NCBI RefSeq assembly: GCF_004136015.1
Contig: NZ_CP024866.1
Location: 4,457,587-4,521,586 of the forward strand
Source: Pseudomonas sp. ACM7
Lineage (GTDB): Bacteria > Pseudomonadota > Gammaproteobacteria > Pseudomonadales > Pseudomonadaceae
Length of the DNA stretch: 64,000 nucleotides
Direction: 5' to 3'
Under the pieces are notes generated by a model. The model made no database searches. It was not told the origin of the DNA and saw only the letters and a program-made list of their open reading frames with translations. This document shows positions 47,291 to 56,563 of the stretch, piece after piece. Position 1 is the first letter of the stretch. The number at the start of each line of letters is the position of its first letter. The position numbers were made by a program, and so were the translations under genes.

Positions 47291-49002
47291 CCGCCATGCA
47301 GTCCTTGTTCGAACCGCTGACGATCCTGATCGCCGAAGACAGCGCGGCCGATCGCATGCTGCTGTCGACCATCGTTCGTCGTCAGGGGCATGAGGTGCTG
47401 ACGGCCGCCAACGGTGCCGAAGCCGTTGACGCGTTTCGCCAGCAGCGACCGCAACTGGTGCTCATGGACGCGATGATGCCGGTGATGGACGGTTTCGAGG
47501 CGGCGCGGCAAATCAAGGTGTTGGCAGGGGAAACCCTGGTGCCGATCATCTTCCTCACCTCGCTGACCGAAAGCGAAGCGCTGGCCCGCTGTCTGGAGGC
47601 CGGGGGCGACGACTTTCTGGCAAAACCCTACAACCAGGTGATCCTCGCCGCCAAGATCAAGGCGATGGACCGCTTGCGGCGGTTGCAGGCCACGGTGTTG
47701 CAGCAGCGCGACCAGATCGCCAGGCACCACGAGTACCTGCTCAACGAGCAGCGGGTGGCCAAAGCCGTGTTCGACAAGGTGGCCCACTCCGGCTGCCTGA
47801 GTGCACCGAATATTCGCTACCTGCAATCGCCCTATGCGTTGTTTAACGGCGATCTGCTGCTGGCCGCGTTTACCCCGGCCGGCGACATGCACGTGCTGCT
47901 CGGCGATTTTACCGGTCATGGTTTGCCGGCCGCGGTCGGTGCCATGCCCCTGGCCGAAGTTTTCTATGGGATGACCGCCAAGGGTTACGGCCTGGCCGAA
48001 ACCCTGCGCGAGATGAATGCCAAGCTCAAGCGCATCCTGCCGGTGGACATGTTCTGTTGTGCAACGCTGCTGTGCCTGAGTTTTCAGCGACGCTCGGTGG
48101 AGGTCTGGAACGGCGGAATGCCGGACGGTTACCTGCACAGCATCGCCAGCGGTGAGCGCACGCCGCTGACGGCTCGGCATTTGCCGCTCGGCGTGCTGAG
48201 CCCGCAATCCTTTGATGACCGCACCGAGGTGTTTCCGATGGCGGTCGGGGATCGGGTCTTCCTGTTGTCCGACGGGGTGATCGATACCTGCGATGCCAAC
48301 GAACAGTTATTTGGTGTGGAGCGATTGCAGCAGGTGTTTTCGGCCAATCGTCAGCCTGATGAGTTGTTCGAAGAGATCGAGCAGGCGTTGCGGGACTTTC
48401 GCGGCGAGGCCCGTGATGACGTGAGCATGGTCGAGGTCAGTCTGCTGGAGGCCGCACAACTGAGCCCGCCGGCGCTGGTGTATTCCGACAGTGGTCAGTC
48501 CTGCCCGCTGGACTGGTCAGTGAGTTTCGAATTTCGCGCCGCCACGCTCAAACGCTTCAATCCGCTGCCGTATCTTCTGCAATTGCTGCTTGAGGTCCAC
48601 GGTCTGCGGGCCCAGAGCGGGGCGCTCTACAGTGTTTTGGCCGAACTGTATTCCAATGCCCTGGAGCATGGAGTGCTGGGGCTGGATTCGAGTCTCAAGC
48701 GCGATGCCTCGGGTTTCACCCGCTATTATCAACAGCGCAATACACGCCTGGACGCGTTGCAGGACGGCTTCGTGCGGGTGCATTTGCAGGTGACACCCAA
48801 GGGCGAGGGCGGGTGCCTGACTGTTCGGGTTGAAGACAGCGGCAAGGGTTTCGATGTAGCGCGGGTGATGGAGCTGCCCGTCGATGGTGTCCGTCTGTCG
48901 GGACGTGGCGTCAGTCTGATCCGTCAGCTGGGCCACAATGCGAGTTGGTCCGACAATGGTCGAATTGCCCGCGTGGAGTTTTTCTGGGAGGCTCTGGCAT
49001 AA
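47287..49002 (+). CDS. hsbR: HsbR-type response regulator with PP2C phosphatase and HATPase kinase domains
   Basis: The protein is 571 aa. Residues ~10-130 are a receiver domain with Asp61 in VLMDAMMPVMDGF and Lys in DDFLAKPYNQ. Residues ~190-400 are a SpoIIE/PP2C phosphatase (GDFTGHGLPAAVGAMP, LLSDGVIDT, REARDDVSMVE-like GEARDDVSMVEV). Residues ~420-570 are an anti-sigma-type HATPase (LAELYSNALEHGVLG, EDSGKGFD, GRGVSLIRQL). Length and order match P. aeruginosa HsbR. The GTG at 47287 overlaps the hsbA stop; an ATG at 47296 is possible. Confidence 0.9.
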   Translation: MTAMQSLFEPLTILIAEDSAADRMLLSTIVRRQGHEVLTAANGAEAVDAFRQQRPQLVLMDAMMPVMDGFEAARQIKVLAGETLVPIIFLTSLTESEALARCLEAGGDDFLAKPYNQVILAAKIKAMDRLRRLQATVLQQRDQIARHHEYLLNEQRVAKAVFDKVAHSGCLSAPNIRYLQSPYALFNGDLLLAAFTPAGDMHVLLGDFTGHGLPAAVGAMPLAEVFYGMTAKGYGLAETLREMNAKLKRILPVDMFCCATLLCLSFQRRSVEVWNGGMPDGYLHSIASGERTPLTARHLPLGVLSPQSFDDRTEVFPMAVGDRVFLLSDGVIDTCDANEQLFGVERLQQVFSANRQPDELFEEIEQALRDFRGEARDDVSMVEVSLLEAAQLSPPALVYSDSGQSCPLDWSVSFEFRAATLKRFNPLPYLLQLLLEVHGLRAQSGALYSVLAELYSNALEHGVLGLDSSLKRDASGFTRYYQQRNTRLDALQDGFVRVHLQVTPKGEGGCLTVRVEDSGKGFDVARVMELPVDGVRLSGRGVSLIRQLGHNASWSDNGRIARVEFFWEALA

Positions 49003-49032
49003 TCCACGCATTCTTGATCAAGGAGTGAGCAA

Positions 49033-49401
49033 GTGGCTGACACACACCTGGACCGCGACGTGCTGAACGCGTTGCAAGAGGTCATGGAGGATGAGTATCC
49101 GACGTTGCTGGATACCTTTCTCGCCGATTCCGAAGAGCGTTTACGCATCTTGCGAGAGGCTGAAGATGCTGCGCAACTCATGAATGCAGCCCATAGTTTC
49201 AAGGGCAGCAGCAGCAACATGGGCGCCATTCGCCTGGCTGAGTTGTGCCATGAGTTGGAGCAGCGCGCCAAGCAAAAAAACCTCGCTGGCATCGAAAAGC
49301 TGATCGGGGAAATTGATGACGAATTTGCCATTGTCCGACCTCTCTATGAGGCGGAGCGTCAGCGTTCTCTCTCTGCCAATGAGACCGTCCGGCGCTTTTA
49401 G
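49033..49401 (+). CDS. hptB: HptB-type histidine phosphotransfer protein
   Basis: The protein is 122 aa, a single Hpt four-helix bundle. The phospho-histidine is His54 in MNAAHSFKGSSSNMGA. The start is GTG with AAGGAG upstream. Known role: HptB relays phosphate from hybrid kinases (RetS, SagS and others in P. aeruginosa) to HsbR. It completes the hsbA-hsbR-hptB set inserted between fliJ and fliK. Confidence 0.9.
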   Translation: MADTHLDRDVLNALQEVMEDEYPTLLDTFLADSEERLRILREAEDAAQLMNAAHSFKGSSSNMGAIRLAELCHELEQRAKQKNLAGIEKLIGEIDDEFAIVRPLYEAERQRSLSANETVRRF

Positions 49402-49418
49402 CGCCTGTCACTCAAACC

Positions 49419-49434
49419 TGGCGCGACCTTTGCA
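49419..49434 (+). promoter_or_regulatory. Sigma-54 promoter of fliK
   Basis: TGGCGCGACCTTTGCA has GG-N10-GC spacing and TTGCA, 50 bases before fliK. Confidence 0.8.
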
Positions 49435-49484
49435 ATAATCTCCGTCAACTGTACCTACGATCCCAGTGCAGCGGAGACCGTTCC

Positions 49485-50846
49485 ATGCCCGTTACCCCCA
49501 ATATGCTTCTTCAGGCCGCCGCGCAGGCCAAGACTCAAGCCGCTTGCGCCAATACACCGGCGCTGGCCGCTGAGCCTGGGGACAAGGCATCCAGCTTCGC
49601 TCAGGTCTACGCCGATCAAGCCCGGAACAAACCCTCTGCGGTGGGTGATGGATCGGCCAAGCCGATACGAGATAAAGCGTCGGACAGCCCCGACAAAAAG
49701 GACGTCAGCAACGACACGTCTGCCGCCCCGGAACCTGCGGTTGCCGATAGCGGCAAATCCTTGCCCGCCGATAAGCCGGCGCAGGTTGAGGACGAGGCTG
49801 CCAGCGATGACGGCTCGGATACTGCGCAGACGCCGGTTGCCGATGCCGCGCCCGTTGACCCGACGCTGGATCCTGCGTTGATGCAGGCAGTACAACCTGC
49901 GGTGCCAGCGCCGGTACCGGCAGCTCCGCCCGTTGTAGTCGCCCCACAACCGCAGGTCGAGGTGGCTGTGACGGCGGCAACGACTCCGGTTGTTGCAAGC
50001 ACTGACACCGATTTCGATCCCGAAGCCGATCCCCTCGACGCACTGCCTGCCGTGCGCATGGCCATGGAGCAGAGCGGGCACGTTTCCGCTTCCAGTCAGG
50101 CCCAGCCCAAAGCGGCACCGACCTCGGCCCAGGCCCAGGCCGACGGCGAGTCAACCTCGGCGCAGACCTTCGCCGCCGGCATGGCGAGCATGCTCGATGT
50201 GCAAGCCGACAAGGACAGCGCCGGCCAGGGCGGCGACAAGGCCTTTGGTGGTCTTATCGATGACGGTCTCAAGGACCTGAAGTCCGCGAGTAGCGATACT
50301 CGGGTCGACGATTTCGCCAACCGTCTGGCGGCACTGACCCAGGCGGCCACGCCGAAAACCGCGAACGCATTGCCGGTGAATCAACCGATCGCCATGCATC
50401 AGAGCGGCTGGACCGAAGAAGTCGTGAACCGGGTCATGTACCTGTCCAGTACCAATCTCAAGGCCGCCGACATCCAGTTGCAACCGGCCGAACTGGGGCG
50501 CCTGGACATTCGGGTGAACATGGTTCCGGATCAGCAGACCCAAGTGACGTTCATGAGCGCCCATCCAAGTGTTCGCGAAGCGCTGGACGGGCAGATGCAT
50601 CGCTTGCGTGACATGTTTGCGCAGCAGGGGATGGGCCAGGTCGACGTCAATGTGTCCGACCAGTCCCGTGGCTGGCAGGGCCAGGGGCAGGAACAGGCTC
50701 AACAGGGTCAAGGGCAGGGTGGACGCACCAACGCCAGCGGTGGTCGCCTCGATTCGATGGACGAAGAGCTTCCGGCCAGCATTGCCGAAGTAGCGACCAG
50801 CGCGACCAGCGTGATTGGCTCCAGCGCCGTCGATTATTACGCCTGA
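49485..50846 (+). CDS. fliK: Flagellar hook-length control protein FliK
   Basis: The protein is 453 aa. The first ~300 residues are Ala/Pro/Asp-rich and likely extended, as needed for the hook ruler. The C-terminal substrate-switch domain (~305-410) has LQPAELGRLDIRVNMVPDQQ and AHPSVREALDGQMHRLRDM. It ends hook growth and switches export to filament proteins. It has its own sigma-54 promoter. Confidence 0.93.
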   Translation: MPVTPNMLLQAAAQAKTQAACANTPALAAEPGDKASSFAQVYADQARNKPSAVGDGSAKPIRDKASDSPDKKDVSNDTSAAPEPAVADSGKSLPADKPAQVEDEAASDDGSDTAQTPVADAAPVDPTLDPALMQAVQPAVPAPVPAAPPVVVAPQPQVEVAVTAATTPVVASTDTDFDPEADPLDALPAVRMAMEQSGHVSASSQAQPKAAPTSAQAQADGESTSAQTFAAGMASMLDVQADKDSAGQGGDKAFGGLIDDGLKDLKSASSDTRVDDFANRLAALTQAATPKTANALPVNQPIAMHQSGWTEEVVNRVMYLSSTNLKAADIQLQPAELGRLDIRVNMVPDQQTQVTFMSAHPSVREALDGQMHRLRDMFAQQGMGQVDVNVSDQSRGWQGQGQEQAQQGQGQGGRTNASGGRLDSMDEELPASIAEVATSATSVIGSSAVDYYA

Positions 50847-50864
50847 TAATTCGCGGCGCTCCCT

Positions 50865-50941
50865 AAAAGATCGCAGCCTTTGGCAGCTCCTACAGGATGT
50901 ACACATTCCAATGTAGGAGCTGCCGAAGGCTGCGATCTTTT
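50865..50941. repeat. Palindrome, AAAGATCGCAGCC family
   Basis: AAAAGATCGCAGCCTTTGGC at 50865 pairs with GCCGAAGGCTGCGATCTTTT ending at 50941, with AGCTCCTACA/TGTAGGAGCT inner arms. Probable terminator after fliK. Confidence 0.88.
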
Positions 50942-50988
50942 GATTTTCGGCCTCAACCAGCCACAGCCCATTTTCCTTCAGACACTTC

Positions 50989-51004
50989 TGGCATAACACT
51001 TGCT
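50989..51004 (+). promoter_or_regulatory. Sigma-54 promoter of the fliL operon
   Basis: TGGCATAACACTTGCT has GG-N10-GC spacing and TTGC, 50 bases before fliL. Confidence 0.8.
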
Positions 51005-51054
51005 CTTGCCTTGCCGTGCGACTGTGAAAACCCGAATAGTGACGGATTATTGGC

Positions 51055-51555
51055 ATGGCGAAGAGCGAAGCAGCAGTAAAAGACCCCGCAACCAAAGGCA
51101 AACTCAAGCTGATCATTGTGATCGTGGTGGCCCTGCTGCTGGCGATCGGTTTGTCCGTGGGAGCGACCTGGTTCTTCATGCACAGCGCCCAGAGCAAGCC
51201 TGCCGCCGCGGCTGAAACCGCCCCGGTCGGCAAGCAGCCAGCGATTTTCGAGCCCATGGCTCCAGCCTTCGTGGCCAATTACAACCAGAACGGCCGTCAG
51301 CGCTACATGCAGGTGAGCATCACCATGCAGGGTCGCGATCAGGCCGATCTGGAAGCGCTCAAAGTCCACATGCCTGTCATCCGCAATAACCTGGTCATGC
51401 TGTTCTCCGGGCAGGACTTCGCCACCCTGGCGTCGCCGGTCGGCCAGGAAATGTTGCGTCAGAAAGCCACGGCCAGCGTCCAGGAAGTGGCGCAGAAAGA
51501 ACTCGGCAAAGTGGTCATCGAACAGTTGCTTTTCACTAATTTCGTACTGCAGTAG
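51055..51555 (+). CDS. fliL: Flagellar basal body-associated protein FliL
   Basis: The protein is 166 aa with one membrane helix at about residues 16-40 (LIIVIVVALLLAIGLSVGAT) and a periplasmic C-terminal domain (RYMQVSITMQGRDQADLEALK; FTNFVLQ at the end). It supports stator function. It leads fliLMNOPQR-flhB. Confidence 0.96.
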   Translation: MAKSEAAVKDPATKGKLKLIIVIVVALLLAIGLSVGATWFFMHSAQSKPAAAAETAPVGKQPAIFEPMAPAFVANYNQNGRQRYMQVSITMQGRDQADLEALKVHMPVIRNNLVMLFSGQDFATLASPVGQEMLRQKATASVQEVAQKELGKVVIEQLLFTNFVLQ

Positions 51556-51564
51556 GAACACGAC

Positions 51565-52533
51565 ATGGCCGTGCAGGACCTGCTGTCCCAGGATGAGATC
51601 GATGCGCTGTTGCATGGCGTCGACGATGGTCTGGTACAGACCGATACCGCTGCTGAACCCGGCAGTGTCAAAAGCTACGACCTGACCAGTCAGGATCGCA
51701 TCGTCCGTGGACGCATGCCGACCCTGGAGATGATCAACGAACGTTTCGCCCGTTACACCCGCATCAGCATGTTCAACATGCTGCGCCGCTCGGCAGACGT
51801 TGCCGTCGGTGGCGTGCAGGTGATGAAGTTCGGCGAATACGTGCACTCGCTGTACGTGCCGACCAGCCTCAACCTGGTCAAGATCAAGCCGTTGCGCGGC
51901 ACCGCGTTGTTCATCCTCGACGCCAAACTGGTGTTCAAACTGGTGGACAACTTCTTCGGCGGCGACGGCCGTCACGCGAAGATCGAAGGGCGTGAATTCA
52001 CCCCCACCGAATTGCGTGTAGTGCGCATGGTGCTGGAGCAGGCCTTCGTCGATTTGAAGGAAGCCTGGCAGGCGATCATGGAAGTGAACTTCGAGTACAT
52101 CAACTCGGAAGTGAACCCGGCCATGGCCAATATCGTCGGCCCGAGCGAAGCGATTGTGGTGTCGACCTTCCACATCGAACTCGATGGCGGTGGCGGCGAC
52201 CTGCACGTGACCATGCCGTACTCGATGATCGAACCTGTACGCGAAATGCTCGACGCCGGCTTCCAGTCGGACCTCGACGATCAGGACGAACGCTGGGTCA
52301 ACGCCTTGCGCCAGGACGTGCTGGACGTTGACGTACCGATCGGTGCGACGGTTGCCCGTCGCCAGTTGCGCCTGCGGGACATTCTGCACATGCAGCCGGG
52401 GGACATTATCCCGGTCGAGATGCCTGAAGAGATGATCATGCGCGCCAACGGCGTGCCTGCGTTCAAGGTCAAGATGGGGTCGCACAAAGGCAACCTCGCG
52501 TTGCAAGTGATCGAGCCGATCGAGCGCCGCTGA
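51565..52533 (+). CDS. fliM: Flagellar motor switch protein FliM
   Basis: The protein is 322 aa. The N-terminal CheY-P-binding motif LSQDEIDALLHG is intact. The middle domain and the C-terminal SpoA domain (VPIGATVARRQLRLRDILHMQPGD) follow. It forms the C ring with FliG and FliN. Confidence 0.97.
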   Translation: MAVQDLLSQDEIDALLHGVDDGLVQTDTAAEPGSVKSYDLTSQDRIVRGRMPTLEMINERFARYTRISMFNMLRRSADVAVGGVQVMKFGEYVHSLYVPTSLNLVKIKPLRGTALFILDAKLVFKLVDNFFGGDGRHAKIEGREFTPTELRVVRMVLEQAFVDLKEAWQAIMEVNFEYINSEVNPAMANIVGPSEAIVVSTFHIELDGGGGDLHVTMPYSMIEPVREMLDAGFQSDLDDQDERWVNALRQDVLDVDVPIGATVARRQLRLRDILHMQPGDIIPVEMPEEMIMRANGVPAFKVKMGSHKGNLALQVIEPIERR

Positions 52534-52605
52534 CCGGCGCTCCAAACCCCCTGTGCTTTTAACTGACGGCTCCTGATTGAATGGATGCCCGCCGAGGACA
52601 AATTG

Positions 52606-53064
52606 ATGGCTAACGATATGAACACCCAGGACGACCAGGCGCTGGCCGATGAATGGGCTGCGGCCCTGGAAGAAACCGGCGACGCCGGGCAGGACGACAT
52701 CGACGCCTTGCTGGCCGCCGACGCCGCCAGTTCGCCGTCCAACCGTCTGCCGATGGAAGAGTTCGGCAGCGTGCCGAAAAATAACGAACCGGTCACCCTG
52801 GACGGTCCTAACCTGGACGTGATTCTCGATATCCCGGTGTCGATTTCCATGGAAGTCGGCAGCACTGATATCAACATCCGTAACCTGCTGCAGCTTAACC
52901 AGGGTTCGGTGATCGAGCTCGATCGTCTGGCCGGTGAACCGCTGGACGTGTTGGTCAACGGCACGCTCATCGCTCACGGTGAAGTGGTAGTGGTCAACGA
53001 GAAGTTCGGCATCCGCCTGACTGACGTGATCAGCCCAAGCGAACGCATCAAGAAGTTGCGCTGA
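52606..53064 (+). CDS. fliN: Flagellar motor switch protein FliN
   Basis: The protein is 152 aa from the ATG at 52606, with GAGGA upstream; an in-frame ATG at 52585 is less likely. A DDIDALLAAD motif near residue 30 resembles the FliM CheY-binding segment. The C-terminal SpoA domain (LDVILDIPVSISMEVGSTDINIRNLLQLNQGSVIELDRLAGEPLDV) is canonical. C-ring component. Confidence 0.96.
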   Translation: MANDMNTQDDQALADEWAAALEETGDAGQDDIDALLAADAASSPSNRLPMEEFGSVPKNNEPVTLDGPNLDVILDIPVSISMEVGSTDINIRNLLQLNQGSVIELDRLAGEPLDVLVNGTLIAHGEVVVVNEKFGIRLTDVISPSERIKKLR

Positions 53065-53511
53065 GTGAAAAAGGTTCTCGGGGTTTTGCTCGCCTTGCCG
53101 TTCAGCGTTCTGGCTGCCGAGCCGGTAGCGACCGCTACTGCGGCCGCTGCACCCGCGGTCAGCAGCGGTGTGGCGGGGCAATTAACGCAGTTGGTGTTCG
53201 GTTTGCTGCTGGTGCTGGGGTTGATCTTCTTCCTCGCCTGGTTACTGCGTCGGGTGCAACAGGCCGGACCAGCCGGCAAGGGGCAGGTGATCGAGCTGAT
53301 CGGTTCCCGCGCGCTTGGCCCTCGCGACCGATTGATGCTGGTGCAGGTCGGCAACGAGCAGATTCTGCTTGGCTTGAGCCCCGGCACCATCACCGCGTTG
53401 CACGTGCTCAAGGAGCCGGTGCAAGTGCCCAGCGGTACTGAAAAATCGACCCCCGAGTTTGCCCAGCGCCTGATGGAGCTGATGGGCAAGGATCAGAAGG
53501 ATAAGAAGTAA
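53065..53511 (+). CDS. fliO: Flagellar export protein FliO
   Basis: The protein is 148 aa from a GTG immediately after the fliN stop. A short hydrophobic N-terminus ([19 protein letters not shown]) resembles a signal peptide. A membrane helix at ~35-60 ([20 protein letters not shown]) follows, then a cytoplasmic FliO domain ([25 protein letters not shown]). It aids FliP assembly. The fliP ATG shares its last base. Confidence 0.93.
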   Translation: MKKVLGVLLALPFSVLAAEPVATATAAAAPAVSSGVAGQLTQLVFGLLLVLGLIFFLAWLLRRVQQAGPAGKGQVIELIGSRALGPRDRLMLVQVGNEQILLGLSPGTITALHVLKEPVQVPSGTEKSTPEFAQRLMELMGKDQKDKK

Positions 53512-54269
53512 TGGGTGCGCTACGCATCATCTTGACGCTGGCCCTGATGCTGGTCGCGCCACTGGCGTTCGCCGCCGATCCGTTATCGATCCCGGCAATC
53601 ACCCTGGGCACCAATGCCGCCGGCGCTCAGGAATACTCAGTCAGTCTGCAAATCCTGCTGATCATGACGGCGCTGAGTTTTATCCCGGCGTTCGTCATGC
53701 TGATGACCAGTTTTACCCGGATCATCATCGTCTTTTCGATCCTGCGTCAGGCCCTCGGCCTGCAGCAGACACCGTCGAACCAGATCCTCACGGGCATGGC
53801 GCTGTTCCTGACCCTGTTCATCATGGCGCCAGTATTCGACCGCGTTAATCAGGATGCCTTGCAGCCGTATCTGGCGGAGAAACTCACCGCTCAAGACGCC
53901 GTGGCCAAGGCGCAGGTGCCGATCAAGGATTTCATGCTCGCCCAGACTCGCAGCAGCGATCTGGAGTTGTTCATGCGCTTGTCCAAACGCACTGATATCG
54001 CGTCGCCGGATCAGGCGCCGCTGACGATTCTTGTTCCCGCGTTCGTCACCTCCGAGCTGAAAACCGCGTTCCAGATTGGCTTCATGATCTTCATTCCGTT
54101 CCTGATCATCGACCTGGTCGTGGCCAGTGTGCTGATGGCCATGGGTATGATGATGCTCTCGCCACTGATTATTTCCCTGCCATTCAAGATCATGCTGTTC
54201 GTGCTGGTGGATGGCTGGGCGTTGATCATCGGTACGCTGGCGAGCAGCTTCGGCGGTGTATCGCCATGA
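53511..54269 (+). CDS. fliP: Flagellar export gate protein FliP
   Basis: The protein is 252 aa with a signal peptide ([19 protein letters not shown]) and four membrane helices. The FliP signature [20 protein letters not shown] and the C-terminal [18 protein letters not shown] are present. It forms the FliPQR export gate. It overlaps fliO by 1 base and fliQ by 4. Confidence 0.97.
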   Translation: MGALRIILTLALMLVAPLAFAADPLSIPAITLGTNAAGAQEYSVSLQILLIMTALSFIPAFVMLMTSFTRIIIVFSILRQALGLQQTPSNQILTGMALFLTLFIMAPVFDRVNQDALQPYLAEKLTAQDAVAKAQVPIKDFMLAQTRSSDLELFMRLSKRTDIASPDQAPLTILVPAFVTSELKTAFQIGFMIFIPFLIIDLVVASVLMAMGMMMLSPLIISLPFKIMLFVLVDGWALIIGTLASSFGGVSP

Positions 54270-54535
54270 CGCCAGAAGTTGCGGTAGACATCTTCCGGGA
54301 AGCGCTGTGGCTGACCACCATGATGGTTGCCGTGCTGGTGATTCCGAGTTTGCTTGTGGGCCTGTTGGTGGCGATGTTCCAGGCCGCTACGCAGATCAAC
54401 GAACAGACCCTGAGCTTCCTGCCGCGCTTGCTGGTGATGCTGGTGACATTGATCGTCGCTGGTCCGTGGCTGGTGCAGACCTTTATGGAATACATCCTGC
54501 AGTTGTACGGCAGTATTCCTCAGGTCATCGGCTAA
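54266..54535 (+). CDS. fliQ: Flagellar export gate protein FliQ
   Basis: The protein is 89 aa with two membrane helices. It begins [21 protein letters not shown] and has the conserved [18 protein letters not shown]. Export-gate component. Confidence 0.97.
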   Translation: MTPEVAVDIFREALWLTTMMVAVLVIPSLLVGLLVAMFQAATQINEQTLSFLPRLLVMLVTLIVAGPWLVQTFMEYILQLYGSIPQVIG

Positions 54536-54538
54536 ACC

Positions 54539-55321
54539 ATGTCGCTGCTCCAGCTGACCGATACCCAGATCAGTACCTGGGTGGCGACGTTCATGCTGCC
54601 GCTGTTTCGCGTCGGTTCGATGCTGATGGTCATGCCGGTTTTCGGTACGACGCTGGTGCCCAAGCGAGTGCGCCTTTATTTCGCTCTCGCGATCACGGTA
54701 GTGATTGCCCCCGGGTTGCCGCCGATGCCGCCGGTCAACGCGCTGGACTTGAGCGGGCTGCTGCTGATCGCCGAGCAGATCCTCGTCGGTGCAGTGCTGG
54801 GTTTCTCTTTGCAGCTATTCTTCCAGGCCTTCGTGGTCGCCGGGCAGATCGTCTCCATTCAGATGGGCATGGGCTTCGCTTCGATGGTCGACCCCACCAA
54901 CGGCGTTTCGGTGGCGGTGATCGGGCAGTTCTTCACCATGCTGGTGACACTGTTGTTCCTGTCCATGAACGGCCATCTGGTGGTGTTCGAAATCCTCACC
55001 GAAAGCTTCACTACGCTGCCGGTCGGTAGCGGGTTGATGGTCAATCATTTCTGGGAGCTGGCCGGCAAGCTCGGCTGGGTCCTTGGTGCCGCGCTGTTGC
55101 TGGTGTTGCCGGCGATCACTGCGTTGCTGGTGGTCAACATTGCGTTTGGCATCATGACCCGGGCGGCGCCACAGCTGAACATCTTCTCCATCGGCTTCCC
55201 GCTGACCCTGGTGCTCGGGCTGTTCATCGTCTGGGTCGGGCTGGCGGACATCATCAATCAGTATCAACCGCTGGCCTCCGAGGCCTTGCAGTTGTTACGC
55301 GAACTGGCACGGGCGCGCTGA
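54539..55321 (+). CDS. fliR: Flagellar export gate protein FliR
   Basis: The protein is 260 aa with about six membrane helices. The conserved FVVAGQIVSIQMGMGFASMVDPTNG is present. It completes the FliPQR gate. Confidence 0.97.
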   Translation: MSLLQLTDTQISTWVATFMLPLFRVGSMLMVMPVFGTTLVPKRVRLYFALAITVVIAPGLPPMPPVNALDLSGLLLIAEQILVGAVLGFSLQLFFQAFVVAGQIVSIQMGMGFASMVDPTNGVSVAVIGQFFTMLVTLLFLSMNGHLVVFEILTESFTTLPVGSGLMVNHFWELAGKLGWVLGAALLLVLPAITALLVVNIAFGIMTRAAPQLNIFSIGFPLTLVLGLFIVWVGLADIINQYQPLASEALQLLRELARAR

Positions 55322-55324
55322 GTC

Positions 55325-56464
55325 ATGGCTGAGAGCGAAAGCGGTCAGGACAAAACAGAAGACCCCACGGAGAAGCGCAAAAGGGAATCTCGCGAGAAAG
55401 GCGAAATTGCGCGCTCCAAAGAGCTCAACACGCTGGCGATCATGTTGGCGGGTTCCGGTGCGCTGTTGATTTTCGGCGGGGCGCTGGCGCAAGACTTGAT
55501 GGAATTGATGCGGCAGAATTTCTCCCTGTCGCGTGAAGTCATTCTCGATCAGCGCTCCATGAGCACTTACCTGTTGAGTTCAGGGTTGACAGCCTTGCTG
55601 GCGATTCAGCCGATCATGATTACCCTGGTGCTGGCAGCGTTGATCGGGCCGATCTCCCTGGGTGGATGGCTATTCGCGGCGGGTTCCCTGGCACCGAAAT
55701 TCAGTCGGATGAACCCTGCCGCCGGCCTCAAGCGAATGTTTTCGTTCAAGGCGGTGGCGGAGCTGCTTAAGGCGTTCGCGAAGTTTTTGATCATCCTGGC
55801 CGTGGCCCTGCAGGTGTTATCGTCAGACATCGATGACCTGATACGCATCGCCCACGAACCGTTGGAGCTGGCAGTCATTCACTGCCTGCAGGTTGTGGGC
55901 TGGAGTACGTTATGGATGTCCTGTGGGTTAATCATCATCGCCGCGGTGGACGTGCCGGTGCAGCTTTGGGAAAGCCACAAGAAACTGCTGATGACCAAGC
56001 AGGAAATTCGTGACGAGCATAAGGATCAGGAAGGGCGCCCGGAGGTCAAGCAACGGATTCGCCAGCTGCAGCGCGAAATGTCCCAGCGCCGGATGATGGC
56101 GGCGATTCCCGACGCCGATGTGGTGATCACCAACCCGACTCACTACGCCGTAGCGCTCAAGTACGATCCGGAAAAGGGTGGGGCGCCGATGCTGATCGCC
56201 AAGGGCAGCGACTTCCTGGCCTTGAAGATCCGTGAAATCGCTGTGGCCAACGAAGTGCTGCTGCTTGAGTCGCCGGCACTGGCGCGTTCGATCTACTACT
56301 CCACCGAACTTGACCAGGAAATCCCCGGCGGGCTCTACCTTGCCGTCGCCCAGGTGCTCGCTTACGTCTACCAGATCCGCCAGCACCGCGCCGGCAAGGG
56401 CAAGCGCCCGGATCCGCTCAAGGACGATTTGCCGATTCCGCCGGATTTGCGGCGCGATTCCTGA
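55325..56464 (+). CDS. flhB: Flagellar export switch protein FlhB
   Basis: The protein is 379 aa. It begins with the conserved SGQDKTEDPTEKRKRESREK, has four membrane helices (~35-210) and the autocleavage motif NPTH at residues 270-273. The cytoplasmic C-terminal domain follows, with a basic tail. It switches export specificity after FliK signalling. flhA, which usually follows in Pseudomonas, is not within the window; an accessory island follows instead. Confidence 0.97.
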   Translation: MAESESGQDKTEDPTEKRKRESREKGEIARSKELNTLAIMLAGSGALLIFGGALAQDLMELMRQNFSLSREVILDQRSMSTYLLSSGLTALLAIQPIMITLVLAALIGPISLGGWLFAAGSLAPKFSRMNPAAGLKRMFSFKAVAELLKAFAKFLIILAVALQVLSSDIDDLIRIAHEPLELAVIHCLQVVGWSTLWMSCGLIIIAAVDVPVQLWESHKKLLMTKQEIRDEHKDQEGRPEVKQRIRQLQREMSQRRMMAAIPDADVVITNPTHYAVALKYDPEKGGAPMLIAKGSDFLALKIREIAVANEVLLLESPALARSIYYSTELDQEIPGGLYLAVAQVLAYVYQIRQHRAGKGKRPDPLKDDLPIPPDLRRDS

Positions 56465-56494
56465 GAGCCACCGTCCGTCCGAAAGCGCTGTGTA

Positions 56495-56514
56495 CCTGTT
56501 ATTTCTGACAGTAG
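56495..56514 (+). promoter_or_regulatory. Shared 20-bp element, copy 1
   Basis: CCTGTTATTTCTGACAGTAG contains the inverted half-sites CTGT-N8-ACAG. It lies 50 bases before the 56564 gene start. Identical copies at 61651-61670 (reverse) and 61731-61750 each precede another island gene in the same relative orientation. Confidence 0.7.
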
Positions 56515-56563
56515 ACACACTTCCTCTTAAACGTTGTCATGGCCTTGGGAATTCTCCCGTTCG

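Noticed and set aside
50953..53181. 742-aa open frame antisense to fliL-fliN
   Set aside because: It is a mirror of three well-identified genes; the His/Asp/Arg-rich composition is typical of antisense reading.
56495..56514. Calling the 20-bp element a LexA box outright
   Set aside because: The CTGT-N8-ACAG half-sites fit, but the usually strong A and T after CTGT are T and A here, and no SOS gene is adjacent. Left as an open possibility.
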